From assembly GCA_013396995.1 (NCBI GenBank), contig VWZP01005800.1:291522-355521 (forward strand): a stretch of 64,000 bases of DNA, written 5' to 3'. The notes under the pieces were generated by a model. That model was not told where the DNA came from. It was given only the letters and a program-made list of their open reading frames with translations, and ran no database searches. A program made the translations under genes and the position numbers. Position 1 is the stretch's first letter, and the number at the start of each line of letters is the position of its first letter. Origin of the DNA: Dicaeum eximium (lineage: Eukaryota; Chordata; Aves; Passeriformes; Dicaeidae). Below are positions 1-11,100 of the stretch, in pieces.

Positions 1-1154
1 CAGTCCTGGGCAGCTTGGCTGGAGGCTCCAGCTTGGTTTAGGGCTTTGTCTGTGATTTCCAGCTCCTGCTCTGCCTGGGATTTTCAATAAAGATAAATGC
101 TGGTACAAGTGAGTCAGCCATGGGCATCTCATTCCCTTAAATAAATGTAAAAATGTGTCTCCTGCTCTTTTCCTGGCTGTGGAAATCAGGAACCTGAGGG
201 TGCAGTGCAGACACACCACAACAGCTTTGGGACAGTGATGCAGGACCAGCTTCACCTGCCCCGAGCTGCCCCAGCCCTGCTGGCCCTGGGTGGCTGAGAA
301 GTGACCCCAGATTTTGTTATTCTGGGTGTCCTGGCTGGGGAAATGAAAGGATTTGGTTTCCAGCTGAAAGTGGCTGTGATGACAACGATATTTGTCACAC
401 CTGGAGTCCCTGCCCTGCAGCAAGGAGCTGATCTGAAGATGTTTTGCCCCCTGGTAGCTGTAGAAAGACCAGGTGGGAAGGGAGGGAGACCAGCAGGAGG
501 CACAAGGAAGAGTTTAATGCCCTCTGTCAGCTCTGCAGCTTCAAACAGAGGCAAAACTGGTGCTGGCAGTCAGACCTGGCTGGTCCCCAGGGCCAGGGCT
601 GGCGCTGAAATCTCTCCCACCCTTGTGTTTCACCAGTCCCCTACTTATCCAGTTTGCCACATTAAAATAACTGTGATATTTAACTGAAATCTCCTTTTAT
701 ATGAGTGATTTGAATCCACAAACTTGGTGGCTTTTATGGACCTTCAGGGACAACCAGATGGGATGCAGGAGAATTGGGTGGAGTTCCCTCTCAGGAAAGG
801 TAAGGAAAATGAGATAATTTAATAAAAAAATACAGTTTATGTGAGATGGAAACTGCAAGAGCGTTTTTGATAGATCACACACCTTCATATAATCATCTTT
901 TTCAATATACTTGGAAATGTCAGATTGCAACAGGGCAGCTTGTTCAAATTCCTGGTAGGTGCTGCAGCCTTGACCAGCATCCCTGGGAGAGTGTCTGCAG
1001 GAAAAGATGGAGATTTCTCCATTTCCATCAGTCACTCCCCAGCACTCAACCCTCAACAGGGAAAAAAAGTGAACCAGATTTTTCAGATTATATATAAATC
1101 TGCAGGTTAGTTCTGAAGAAAGTACAGATATTTCTGTGTCTAGGACAGGGGAGG
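1..1154. other. Intergenic sequence left of CCDC198
   Basis: I see no coding exon here. An AATAAA on the plus strand at 86-91 could be the end of a plus-strand transcript entering from the left. In human the next gene in this direction is NAA30, on the opposite strand to CCDC198. That link is inference only. Confidence 0.4.
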
Positions 1155-1370
1155 AGAGGAAATAATAATAGAAAAAAAGAAAAACCAACAAAAACCCCAA
1201 AACCACAAAAAATCCCCCAAAAACCAAAACCAAACCCAAACAAAAAACCAAAACAAACAAAAATCACAAAAAAAAAATCACAAAAATCCCCCCAAAAATG
1301 CCTAAAAAAACCCAACCCCCCCAAAAAAACCCCAACAACAACAAAAAACCCCCAAACCACCACAAAAGTC
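1155..1370. repeat. A/C-only low-complexity tract
   Basis: About 210 nt consist almost entirely of A runs and C runs, with hardly any G. The complementary strand therefore carries many G runs (4 to 7 G) separated by T and could form G-quadruplexes. It lies about 300 nt past the CCDC198 polyadenylation signal. Confidence 0.85.
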
Positions 1371-1671
1371 AAAGAGGAATTTTAGAAATGCGAAAAATGT
1401 AATTTAAAGACTTTCTGAATGAATCACTTTATCTTGCATTTTGAACTGGGGTTGGTGGTTTAGAAAAGGCTAACCCCAATTTAAAGAGGAAGACTGAGTA
1501 ACTCAAAGGCAAGTGAAACATTTCATTTCAGCTGAAATTTAATACTTGGGGTTAACCCAGAACTTTCCCCAGCTTCTGCCCAGTTCCTTTTTGCCAGCCC
1601 TCTCCTCCTCTCTCTACCCCCATTCCACTGTTGCTCCATCCAAGGTTTCTTCCCCAGATATTTTGATTCAG

Positions 1672-1833
1672 CCACACAAACCCAGAGGGTTTTTATTCAT
1701 CCCACATCAGAGAGCTCCTCATCACTGGCCTGTGCTCACAGAAATTCCACTTCCATCCCACCCCATCCATCTGGGGGATCCCAGCCCCTCCAGAGCTGGG
1801 GCTGCTTTCCTTGGCACACCCCGAGCCACGCCG
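1672..1833 (-). other. CCDC198: CCDC198 3' UTR with polyadenylation signal
   Basis: AATAAA on the minus strand at 1697-1692 lies about 137 nt after the stop codon. The UTR end (about 1672) is inferred from usual signal-to-cleavage spacing. The UTR is C/T-rich on the plus strand. Confidence 0.6.
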
Positions 1834-2069
1834 CTAGAAATCCCTGTCAAAGAAGTCATCAAAGAGGGAAACTCTCTCTGTCTTGGTCCTCACGAGCGTG
1901 GGTTTGTGGTGAATCTTCTCTTCCCTCTCCCACTCCTCTGAGCCTGTGCTGGAGGAGTCCCAGAAGGGATCCCTCCTCCTGCAGAACCACAGGTCAACCT
2001 TCCCCTTCCTGTGTGGAGAGAGTCCAGCCCTGCCAGGCTGCCTGCAGAGTCCTGCACCCCACGAGTTTC
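1834..2069 (-). CDS. CCDC198: CCDC198 terminal coding exon 6
   Basis: 236 nt follow acceptor CCCTAG and end in TAG at 1836-1834. The C-terminus DPFWDSSSTGSEEWEREEK, then RTKTERVSLFDDFFDRDF, is close to human LLWDSSSSDSDEQGKDEK... RTRTERIPLFDEFFDQE. The final 25 residues are the best conserved part of the protein, which suggests a binding motif (inference). Confidence 0.92.
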
Positions 2070-5000
2070 CTAGGGGAGAGAAAAAAAATAAAATACCATG
2101 GTTTTTAGAGCTCCTCCTCAACCTGGAGTTGAGCTGGAAATGGCTCTGGACAGCTGGAGGCACGTAAGGAAAATCCTGAGAGTTCCCTGTGAGAGCAGAC
2201 CCCATGTCTGGGGCAGGGTGAGGTGTAATACACTCAGGATTTTATGTGGTGAAATTATAGAGTCTGGCAATATGGCTTTGTCCCCAAGAGAGCTGAGGTG
2301 AAGAACCACGAGGGAATGGGAAGCCAAGTTTGTTCCACTTCCTCCTGGTAAAAATTCACCTTCAGGCGAGTTTTTCACTAATTTAGGCACTTTTTGCCTT
2401 CGTGATACATTCCCAGCCCAAAGTGCCAAAGGTTGTCAGTGTAGGTAAAGCAGGACAGGGCTTATGCCTTGGACAGGACAGCATGAAGAGGTGGCTGAGA
2501 TCCACTTCCCCCTTCTGTAGGGTCAGTGGGAAAAACCCCTAAATCTAAAAAGTGATCAGCCTCAGTGAGTGTCACATTTACTCCAGAGAGCTCTCTGAAG
2601 CATTCCAATGCTTTGTCCTACAAACACAGCCTTTTCCTCCCTGAACCTGCTTCTTAGCACTGCAGGAGATTGAGCAGTGGAAGCATCTTCTGCCAGGAAA
2701 CTTCTCTGATGATATTTAGGAGAGCTGGTGAGTTTTACATCGCCTTGGAAAATTATTCCACTTACCAGGGTCGTCTTCAGGCGAACGCTGATGGTGCCCA
2801 GCAGGGACGGGGTCTGGGCTTCTCTGGGGAGTGTCAAGGACATCCTTGGGGCTGAATTCCTTCATTTTTTGCTTATTGATTTTCGCCTCCCTGTGGAGAT
2901 TCCGCTTCAGCTCCGCCTGGGTTTGCAAATGAGTTGTCAACACGAGCAGCAGAGGCGCGAACACGATTTAATGGCTCGAGGTGGCACAGCACCAGGGGCT
3001 TGGCCCTGGAAACAATTGCACACTCGAGTAGTTTAACCCAGACAAATGGAATTTGCCAGCCTGGGTACATGACAGAACACGACTGCGACAGGGATTTTTG
3101 GTTTCTCCATGAGTCATGGCCGAACGAGGGCAAAGTGTTGGACAAACCAGAGGTAATTACTGATCACAGGGGCCCTGGGGATGCTCCCACCAGGGAGAGC
3201 TTCCTTTCACCTTCCCAGCAGGAGCTCTGAAGCCTCCTGGTCCGTGGGAGAGACACCCCCATCCCCTCCCCAAATCCATCCTGGCGTTACCTCTCGTCGC
3301 TTGCGGGTCAAGTCCAGCATCTGAAGCTTGTGCAAGTGCTGCCTCCTGCCAGGGAGGGGATTCAGGCTCTGCCCCCTCTTCTCCAGCACCTACAAGGTAT
3401 TTAAGGATGGAAATAAATACACCTGCACTTTCTGAAAGAGAAAGGAAGAGCCACCAGCTCACAAACCCCTTGGGTTCTCCTGGATAAAGGCAGCCAGCAT
3501 CTCCCTCTGTAGCCAACTTGCAGGAATTCATCACAGATTTCCACTGTGCTTGCAGTTTATCCCACAGCTCTGGGGCAGAAGGGGAAAAAACTTCATAAAG
3601 CAATGTATTCGTGCTTCTGCCCCCCGAGGTGTTACTGCATGAGTCGGTTCTCCAAGGTAATCTCATGATCCAAAGGGAAAAATGGCTTTTTGCATGTTTG
3701 GGGCTGCAGGGGGTGTTTATGGCACACAGTGTTTGCAGCCTTCAAATCAGACTTTATAGAATTGTTAAGGTTGGAAAAAGTGTCTAAGATCATTGATTCC
3801 AACTGTCCCCCCAGCACTGCCAAGGCCACCACTGCCCCATGTCCCCAAGTGCCACATCCACATGGCTTTGAAATCCCTCCAGGGATGGGGGCTCCAGCAC
3901 TGCCCTGGGCAGCCTGTTCTAATGCTCTGACAATGCTTCCAGTGAAGGAATTTCCCCTAAAATCCAATCTAAACCTCTCCTGGCACAAGTTGAGGCCATT
4001 TCCTCTGTCCCCTATTCCCTGGGAGCAGAGCCTGAGCTCCAAACTCCTGTCAGGGACAGCAAGGAGGTCTCTCCCTTCTCCCCACCAACTGCAGGTGATG
4101 AGTGCTCAAGGAAGTCATTAAAAACGTGCCTCTCATACTTTCAGCCTCCAAAATATTTCATATCCTGGCTCAGCAGGTCCATCTCATCCAGGGAACTGTC
4201 ATGCTGGAGGTCAGGAAGCTCTCCCCTTGTTTTGGATCCTCTCACCCACATGCCAGCATTTCAGCTCAGTGGCCTGGGCTCAGCCAGGGACAGGAGCACA
4301 GCCAGGGGTTAAATGCCAACTTCTGCCCTTCAGGGTGCCCAAAGTGTGAGGGAAAGGAGCCTGCAGCCAGGAATGGCTTGTGGGAGGGCACAGACTCCTG
4401 CACTTACCTTTGGTTTTGGGCTTGCAGCCACTTCTCTCTGACTCCAGGGCTTCACAGGAGTGATTGCTTGTGGAGGGATGGCAGGTTCAAGCCTCTGCAA
4501 GTCCAACATTTATAATATTTAGCATTGCTCATTCCACAGGATCATAAAACCGGATATGAAATCACCCTGACATTTTTCCAGCTCCAATTCTTGCCCAGCT
4601 ACTTGGGATACAGGAAGGAGTTTGGCACCTCAGGGAAATGAGCATCATTTGGTCCTTCAGGAGTGGACAAAACTGGGGGAAATCTTTTGCATTACAGCAC
4701 AAGCAGCAAAGCCCCAGTTTGACAGTAATTCCATCCCTGCAGGTATTTTTCTTTGAGCCCCAACAGTGCCCAAAGCTCCATCCAAGACCAGAGTGAAGCC
4801 AAACCACAGCTCAGATTGCTTCATGGCAAAACTGGAGCCTCCATAATTTAATCTTAAGAATCCTATCAGGTCATCAAAGAGCAGATCCCAATTAGAGGAG
4901 ACCTAGAGCACCATTCCCTCTGTCCAGCCAGTCTTTACTCTGGCCTAAATAAAACCTCTCTCCACAAAACTGTGCATGGTGCAAAGTTCCTTTTCTGGTG

Positions 5001-8000
5001 GCTGGTGAAAATAGGCAGAGACTTGCTCTGCAGGCTGCTCTGAGCGTGGATTTTCATCTTAAGGAGCAAAAATGCCTCCTTAAGGAGGAGCTCTGCCAAG
5101 CCCTGAGGTGTTGCTGGGTCATTCCATGGCTCGGTGTTCATGGAATCACCCGGTTAGAAAAGACCCCTCAGATCATCAAGCCCAACCATTATCCCAGCAC
5201 TGCCAGGTCCATCACTAAACCATGTCCCTGAGTGCCACATCTAGGCAATTTTTGAACACTTCCAGGGGTGGTGATTCCACCTGGATCCATTCTAGGATGG
5301 AAGCTCAGTACAGCTTCCATAAAAATTAAAGGGGACGTCATCAAGGACTTTGTCTGTAAGACCTGACTTATACTTTATTTGGGACACCATTAACTCCTTG
5401 ATTATGAACAAGTGCCCAATAAATGGGGACATGTCTCTGACAGTCTGCACCAAACTGCTGCCTTTTGGATCTGTGTAAAAAGGCAGGAGGAAAAATCAGC
5501 GTCGTGTAAAGGGAGAATTCCCCACTAGTCCCTAACACCAAGTGCACGTCTCTTAGCATCAAAAAAACCCACACAAAGCTAAATTTGAAACTGAAAAATG
5601 GCACTAGATGGCAGCATGTGACACCACAAGCTGTGGTCCAGGCTGGCATCACTTTGGGAAGGCACTGAGGCCACCAGCACGGGGTGGATGAAGGCAAAAA
5701 TCCTCCCACAGCCCTCAGCTCATCACCCTGCCCTGCTGGGGAAGCCAAGCTTCAGGTTTTTGGGTAAAGCTCTGCCCCAGGCTGGAAAATTGACTTTTCC
5801 CTGTAGTTGTTGTGAAGGTCACAGGTTTTTGTCTGGAAATACTCTCTGACCACGATCCTCTAAAAGTCCTTGGGGAGGCCACATCACCCTGCTCTGCTGC
5901 CTTTGGGAATATTCCCACAGGAAAAAGGCTTTTGCTGGAGCTGTGACACTCCCCAAGGGCAACAGCAGCAGAACAGGGTAGGATTCACAGTCTTTGTCCT
6001 GAAATGAGTGTTGGCAATGAGTGTCTCAATAATACACAAGTACAGCCGCAAAAGTAAAATTTTGGAAATAAAATCAATAATTAAAATTTCCGTGCTGGTC
6101 AGAGATTTCTAAAGAAAACTGTGATTCCATAGGACAGTCTTCAGGGTGTGGGTGGGCTCAATTCAGATGCCACTGTTGCCTCATCCCACCAAACCCAGGG
6201 ACATGTTATTCCATAGCTGGTGGCAGCCTCTGAGCTCTGAAGCCACCAGTGTCACCCAGAGCCACACCCTGAGGGGAGCAGGTTTAAGTGGCCCCATTTG
6301 GTGGCTCTTCTGTTCTTTATTGTATTTAAAAGATCATAATCACAGCAAGGAAGTGTCAAGCAAAGAATCCTCCGACGGATTTACTGTCCACAGAATCATG
6401 GAAATCTGAAATTTTTGGCTTGGGAGGGACTTTGAGGACCAAGCTCCTTGTCATGAGCAGGGACACCTTTCACTAGACCAGGCTGCTCCAAGTGGGTTCA
6501 GGTTGGATATTAGGAAGAAATGCCCATGAGTGAACACTGGATTCGAGCTGTGGCTTCAGCAGTGCCAAGAACAGGGGGACAAATAAAGATCTGAAGATAT
6601 TTCTGTGATTTAGTTATGTAAGGGCAGCCCTTGAAGCAAATCTTGACTGTTAGGTCAGGTATAGTCATGGGGTTTGGGTCTTGGGGAGGAATGGATCTGG
6701 GAACCAGATCTGCCACCAGCTGGGAAGTGCAGGATGGGGAATTTGAGGGAGTTTGGGCAGGCACAGAGCATGAACAGCAATTCCTGAAACCCAGAGAAAT
6801 TGCTGTGTCTGTCACCACCCCGTGGGGCACAGCATGTCTGCCTGTGTCACCATCTCTGCTCTGGAGCTGGTGCCTTCCCCTCAGGAGCCAAAACCACACG
6901 ATGCAAGTTGGATCCTTTCTGCAAAGGGCTCTGTCTTGGCCACACTGGCCCCATGGGAGCACCAGGGTCTGGCTGCAGGACACCCCAGAGGACAGTGGTG
7001 GCCCAGCAGAGGTGGCCCCGTGTCCTTGCTGGGTGCCCCCAGAGCACACAAGCTCGTGATCACCCAAAAGTAGGACATCCCCTTGTGTTGCTGTAGGGTG
7101 TTTGCTTCCCCCACCGTGGTGCTGTGACACGTGGCCCTGTCCCCAAAAAGCCCACGGGGAAGGGTCAGTCAGGGCAGCTCCAGGGAGCTTCCACACCCCC
7201 CTTACTTGAGGCCTTCGAGGTGGGTGCTGCTTGATGATGCTGCTTCCATCCTTTCCTGGCAAGGTGTTCAAAGAGAGGGGCCCTTAAAGGTTAAAGAAAG
7301 GGATGAAGTTACTTTTGGGTGACCATCAGGGCTTAGGTGCACTCAGCAATAGCTCTGGGCCCTGTTGTTGGGTTGGCATGTCCCACTGAAGTCCCTGTCT
7401 GTGTATTCCAATGACACGTGGAATATTTTACTGGCTGCAGACATAAAGTGGGTGAACTGTGCCTGGGATCTCTAACAAATACCTCTCCAGCTTCCCTCTA
7501 AACCACTCATGCTTCCAAACATGACCATCACCATCCTTGTGTCTCCTGTGGCCTCTCCCAGCCCCTGGGATTTGGGTGGTCAAGGGACTCTCCTCATCCC
7601 ACACCCTGAAACCATCAGCTGGCCAAGAACCCCTGATCTCTGCTGCCTTCCCCTGCCCTGCTAAAGCCAGGCCCAGGCAGCAGTTTGGTCTTTTCCTGCT
7701 GCTCAGCCCCTGAGACTTGATTATTGTTATTTTCTGGTGGGACTGAGCGATACCTCTGCTGATTTACTGACTGTGGCAGGGCTGGGCTGCAGCAGCAGGG
7801 GCAAAAGGGCTGTGCCTGGTGCACTCCCAGAGCCTGGAAATCAGCCCAAAAGAACGTGTCCCAGTGTCCCAGTGATCCCCTGGCAGGAATTAAGGCAGAG
7901 CTTTCTCTGAGGCCTGGACGGATCCACGCTCGGGTCTCCCAGGTGGGCGCCGCTGCCCCTTTTGTTCTTTTCTTGCACAAATAAATACTTGCACGTGCAG

Positions 8001-10444
8001 GAAGTATTTCCTTCACACAACAGCTTATCTGTTTATCCCACCTATTCACCCCAAAAGACTGTCCTGGTGCATTCAAATGGCATTTCCCACCTGGAGTTGA
8101 GTGAGGTGAGGCTGAGCAGCTCCACAGGGTGGGAGCCCTGAGGAGGGAACAGGGGAGGAGAGCTGGGGGTAAAGTGCAGGAAGAACTGATTATAGCTGAT
8201 GCCAATTTAATAGTCATATTTAACAAGAAAAGTAGTATTTTGGAGGTCAGTTTATGGGGGACTTCCTTGAACCTCATGGAAGATCACCAGGCTGGGCTCT
8301 TGGAGAAGAGAGAGAAGACAGTCACAGAATGGTGGAATGGTTTGGGTTGGAAGTGACCCTAAATATCACTTTTGTTCCCACCCCCTGCCATGGGCAGGGT
8401 CACTTTCCACTATCCCAGATTGCTCTATCCTTGGAACTCTTGGACACTTCCAGGGATCCAGGGGCAGCCACAGCTTCCCTGGGCAACCTGTGCCAGGGCC
8501 TCACACCCTCACAGGGAGGAATTTCTTCCTCCTGTGAGGGTGCTGGGATGTGGGAGATGGTGACTCCATCTGTAAATGTTTTGCAGAGCCCTGGCAATGT
8601 TTAACCCCTGAGTGAAGCCGTGGCTGCTCCACACAGGCAGGAATGGGAGCCTGAAGGAAAAATTTCCAGCCCAGGAGGCTCCTCTGGAGACAAACCTCAT
8701 CTGCATCAGCCTGTTAGGGAAAAAGGGGATTGTGGAGTTTTGCCTCTATCTGCAGGCAAGTGGGTGCACAGGGAGTTTCTGAGGGGAAAGGAAAAGGGAA
8801 GGAGGGGGCCCAAGGGGATGGGAACAGGGACATGACACAAGGAGGTGGCTGTGACTTAGGAGAAGCTTGTCCTGGTGAAGGGCACAGCTTTGAGGGGGTT
8901 TATTTCTCCCTTTTGAGGTTTGATGGTTTGTGTTGTGCCTGTTTGGGGTTGTTTTGAATTTTTCCCTCCCATCCCAAGCATGTGGCTTGTAGGACATTTG
9001 CCTTCATCCTCTGCAGACACAGAACTGGGGGTGAGGGCTGGCTGTCCCCAAATCATCAAGCCCCAGCTCAGGGCATCCTTGTGACCCCTGTTCTCCTGTT
9101 TTGCACCTTGGTGCTTCAGCAGCAGCAGATCCTCCTCTCAGGGGAAATCTGGGTTTAAAATAAGCCAAGCTGAACCCTCCTAAACCAAATAAAACCTATT
9201 CTTTTGGAGGCTTTGCTTATTTAGACAGCAGCTCGAGCTAATACTTCGCTCAGGTCCTCCTGAGCATACTCGTCTTGTTTCTGGAAATGGAAAGTCATGG
9301 AAGATTGCATTTATTAATTCTTTTTATAAAATACAAATTTTCTAACAAGGATTTGTTAAATGCCCAGTGATAATTTTCCAGAACAGGAACATTTGGTTGT
9401 TCTTGCTCTCATGGAGCCCTTAAAACCTGCTCTTCTACAGCAAGACCTGATCTGTATTCTCCCCAAAACCTCAGTTCTGGGAATGTCACTGCCATTACTC
9501 CAGAGGTTTATTTGCTCTCACTGCTTCCTGATGCCACCTGATGAATGATCCTGAAGGAAATATTCAGCCTCTGGTGAAGCAGCAGTGCTTAACACCATGT
9601 GCTGTGGGTCAGAAATTGATATTTTGGGAATGGAAAAACACAGAGGGGGTTGCTGGGGGTGCAGATCCTCCTCCCTCTGCTTCACCCTTCCTCACACCCC
9701 GTTGGTTTTCATGGATGTTTCTCCCTACACTCCCCTAACAGCTGTGGGAAGCATTTGCCAGCATCTAGCTCATTGTAGAGAGCTGCACATCCTCTTCCAG
9801 ATGGATGCAGATCTCTGGGAAGGATCTGGGTATGGATGGAGTTTAAAGGCTGTGGGGAGAGGCTGCTTGTAGGGAAATTGGTGACTGATTCCAGGGCTGA
9901 GCTTTACCTGCCCAGAATCTGGTTCTGGTTAGGGCAGGGATGTGGTGGGGCTCACGGGGGCTGGACAGGGGCTTCCCTGGGCACAGGTGGGTGCCAGGGT
10001 GATGCTGGGCTGGTTCCAGGGGGTGACTGATGACAGCAAGGAGCTGGGACCTGGGCTCTGCTGAGCGAGGCGCTTTCCGAAACAGCACAAGGGGGAAAAT
10101 GGGAGTCTGGGAGTTTTCCTAAAGCTAAACCATCCTGGAAACGGCAAAAATGGCACAAAGCTGGTGATGCAGAGCAGCACACCCCTGCACACACCCCACA
10201 GCAGCAAACCCACAGCCCCAGTGAGCCCTGGCTCACATCACCCCAGCAGTGACCCCTCACCTGCAGCGGCTCTCCCGCACCGCGTCTCCCGCAGAGGGGG
10301 CAGCTCCAGCTGGAAGAGGGGCTGTCCCCAGGGTGAGGGCTGTCCTGGCTCTCTGGGGCCACTCACAGAGGCCACATCCCCCTGGCTGGGCACTGGGGCC
10401 ACCCTGGTCACCTTGGGGTGCGCCTTGGAGGAGCTCAGGCCCAT
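1834..10444 (-). CDS. CCDC198: CCDC198 (C14orf105, FAME), complete six-exon coding region
   Basis: Joining six exons (10444-10261, 7282-7206, 4494-4408, 3389-3291, 2916-2766, 2069-1834) gives 834 nt, or 277 codons plus TAG. Exon phases fit without a frameshift and all introns are GT-AG. The product starts MGLSSSK, a likely N-myristoylation signal (Gly2, Ser6). It continues with a basic SIIKQHPP block (residues 76-83), a charged central region (VLEKRGQ... RKRRE, then ELKRNLHREAKINKQ) that could form helix or coiled coil, and a conserved C-terminus containing WDSSS and LVRTKTERVSLFDDFFDRDF. These blocks match human CCDC198 as I remember it (about 296 residues). The human protein is known as FAME, is expressed in kidney and has been linked to energy metabolism; its molecular role is poorly defined. 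The ATG at 10444 was chosen by this similarity; an open frame continues upstream to 10594 but is not supported. Confidence 0.93.
2766..2916 (-). CDS. CCDC198: CCDC198 coding exon 5
   Basis: 151 nt lie between acceptor AACCCAG and donor CCCTG|GTAAGT. It encodes AELKRNLHREAKINKQKMKE and then a Ser/Pro-rich stretch ending HHQRSPEDDP. The first part matches human ELKKSLHGEARINKQ. Most of the 19-residue shortfall against human falls in this and the next exon. Confidence 0.88.
3291..3389 (-). CDS. CCDC198: CCDC198 coding exon 4
   Basis: 99 nt (33 codons, phase 0) lie between acceptor CTTGTAG and donor GAG|GTAACG. It encodes VLEKRGQSLNPLPGRRQHLH followed by KLQMLDLTRKRRE, exactly the length of the human block VLEKKMQ...RKRQE. 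It is highly basic and probably helical. Confidence 0.9.
3752..4090 (-). mobile_element. CR1 LINE 3' fragment
   Basis: The segment starts 'tatagaattgttaaggttgg' and continues through 'gccacatccacatggctttg' and 'gggcagcctgttctaatgct', the antisense of a CR1 3' end. It lies in the intron between CCDC198 exons 3 and 4. Confidence 0.9.
4408..4494 (-). CDS. CCDC198: CCDC198 coding exon 3
   Basis: 87 nt (29 codons, phase 0 at both ends) lie between acceptor CTTGCAG and donor AAG|GTAAGT. The peptide RLEPAIPPQAITPVKPWSQR aligns with human KLEPIDLPRVITSGRLLSQR and is one residue shorter overall. This exon is too short to stand out as an ORF and was found by phase and homology. Confidence 0.87.
5138..5285 (-). 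mobile_element. CR1 LINE 3' fragment
   Basis: Antisense CR1 3' end ('catggaatcacccggttaga', then 'catgtccctgagtgccacat'), in CCDC198 intron 2. It is diverged and truncated after about 150 nt. Confidence 0.85.
6389..6494 (-). mobile_element. CR1 LINE 3' fragment
   Basis: Antisense CR1 3' end beginning 'cagaatcatggaaatctgaa' with the 'gagcagggacacctttcact' block. It is immediately followed by CR1-like sequence in the opposite orientation. Confidence 0.75.
6495..6525 (+). mobile_element. Short inverted CR1-like segment
   Basis: The string 'ttcaggttggatattaggaa' is the sense version of a CR1 internal block and abuts the antisense fragment that ends at 6494. Confidence 0.5.
7206..7282 (-). CDS. 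CCDC198: CCDC198 coding exon 2
   Basis: 77 nt follow the acceptor ...TTTAAG and end CCTCAA|GTAAGG. With the G from exon 1 they encode 26 residues ending SSIIKQHPPRRPQ. Human has SIIKRHPPQRLQ, and the spacing from the exon 1 junction to SIIK (18 residues) is identical, which fixes the acceptor. Confidence 0.88.
8321..8536 (-). mobile_element. CR1 LINE 3' fragment
   Basis: Antisense CR1 3' end ('ggtttgggttggaagtgacc', then 'ccatgggcagggtcactttc' and 'cacagcttccctgggcaacc'), in CCDC198 intron 1. Confidence 0.92.
10261..10444 (-). CDS. CCDC198: CCDC198 coding exon 1
   Basis: 184 nt encode residues 1-61 plus one base. The exon begins MGLSSSKAHPKVTRVAP and ends ...LPPLRETRCGRAAA followed by CAG|GTGAGG. 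The first residues align with human MGLSHSKTHLRVIKVAP, and LPPLQENWYGR aligns with LPPLRETRCGR. The middle (residues 20-45) is poorly conserved and rich in Pro and Gly. The exon is GC-rich compared with the flanks. Confidence 0.92.
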
Positions 10445-10977
10445 CCTGCAGAGCCAGGGCTCTGGCAGGACACAAAAACCCCTCGTGCCTGCCTGGACAT
10501 GGAGAGGGATCTTTGTGAGCCGCTCAGGCAGCTCCCTGCCAGCTCCCACAGATGTCCTTCCCAGCTGGGTTAAACATTGACCCATCCCCAGCATTCCCTG
10601 AGGGATGAGAGGTGGCTGCTGCTGGCAGAGGAGGGAAAAGCAGCTCGGGAGCCAAGCCCTGCAGAAACTTTGTTTTTTACCTACAGGTGGTTTTCAGCCA
10701 GGGCCACCACCTCAGCTGGCCTGTAGGTATTTCTTCAAGCAGCTCTTTTGCTGAATATTCAGGTTTTGGAAGGAAATTCAATCCCTGGAGCACCAGGAGG
10801 GTTAAAGTGTCTCCCATCCTGCATGGGAGAATAAAGCCTGGCCTGGAAATAAAGCCCAGCCCAGGAGCTTCCCCCACCTTTGCTGCTGCTGGCCGAGGGC
10901 ACTGCTGGAAAAAAATGCAGCTTTAGGATAAAACTAACTGAGAATATTGGTAAAAGTGAGTCATATTTGATAGTTCA

Positions 10978-11100
10978 TGAAATCACAGAATTGTAGAAGG
11001 GTTTGGGTTGGAAAGGACCTTAAAGCTCTTCTAGTTCCACCCTCTTCCATGGGCAGGGACACTTTCCACCAGACCAGGTTTGCCCCAGAAGAAAATATTC
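10978..11100 (-). mobile_element. CR1 LINE 3' fragment
   Basis: Antisense CR1 3' end ('gggtttgggttggaaaggac', then 'ccatgggcagggacactttc') about 530 nt upstream of the CCDC198 start codon. Confidence 0.92.

Noticed and set aside
697..1372. Minus-strand frames rich in Phe, Gly and Val
   Set aside because: They are translations of the A/C-only tract (G/T on the other strand) and look membrane-like only because of composition.
3157..3666. 169-codon minus-strand open frame
   Set aside because: It overlaps CCDC198 exon 4 in the wrong frame; the exon 4 frame is fixed by splice sites and homology.
6510..7271. 253-codon minus-strand open frame
   Set aside because: Only the first codons (SSIIKQHPPRRPQ) are CCDC198 exon 2; the rest is intron read-through past a consensus donor.
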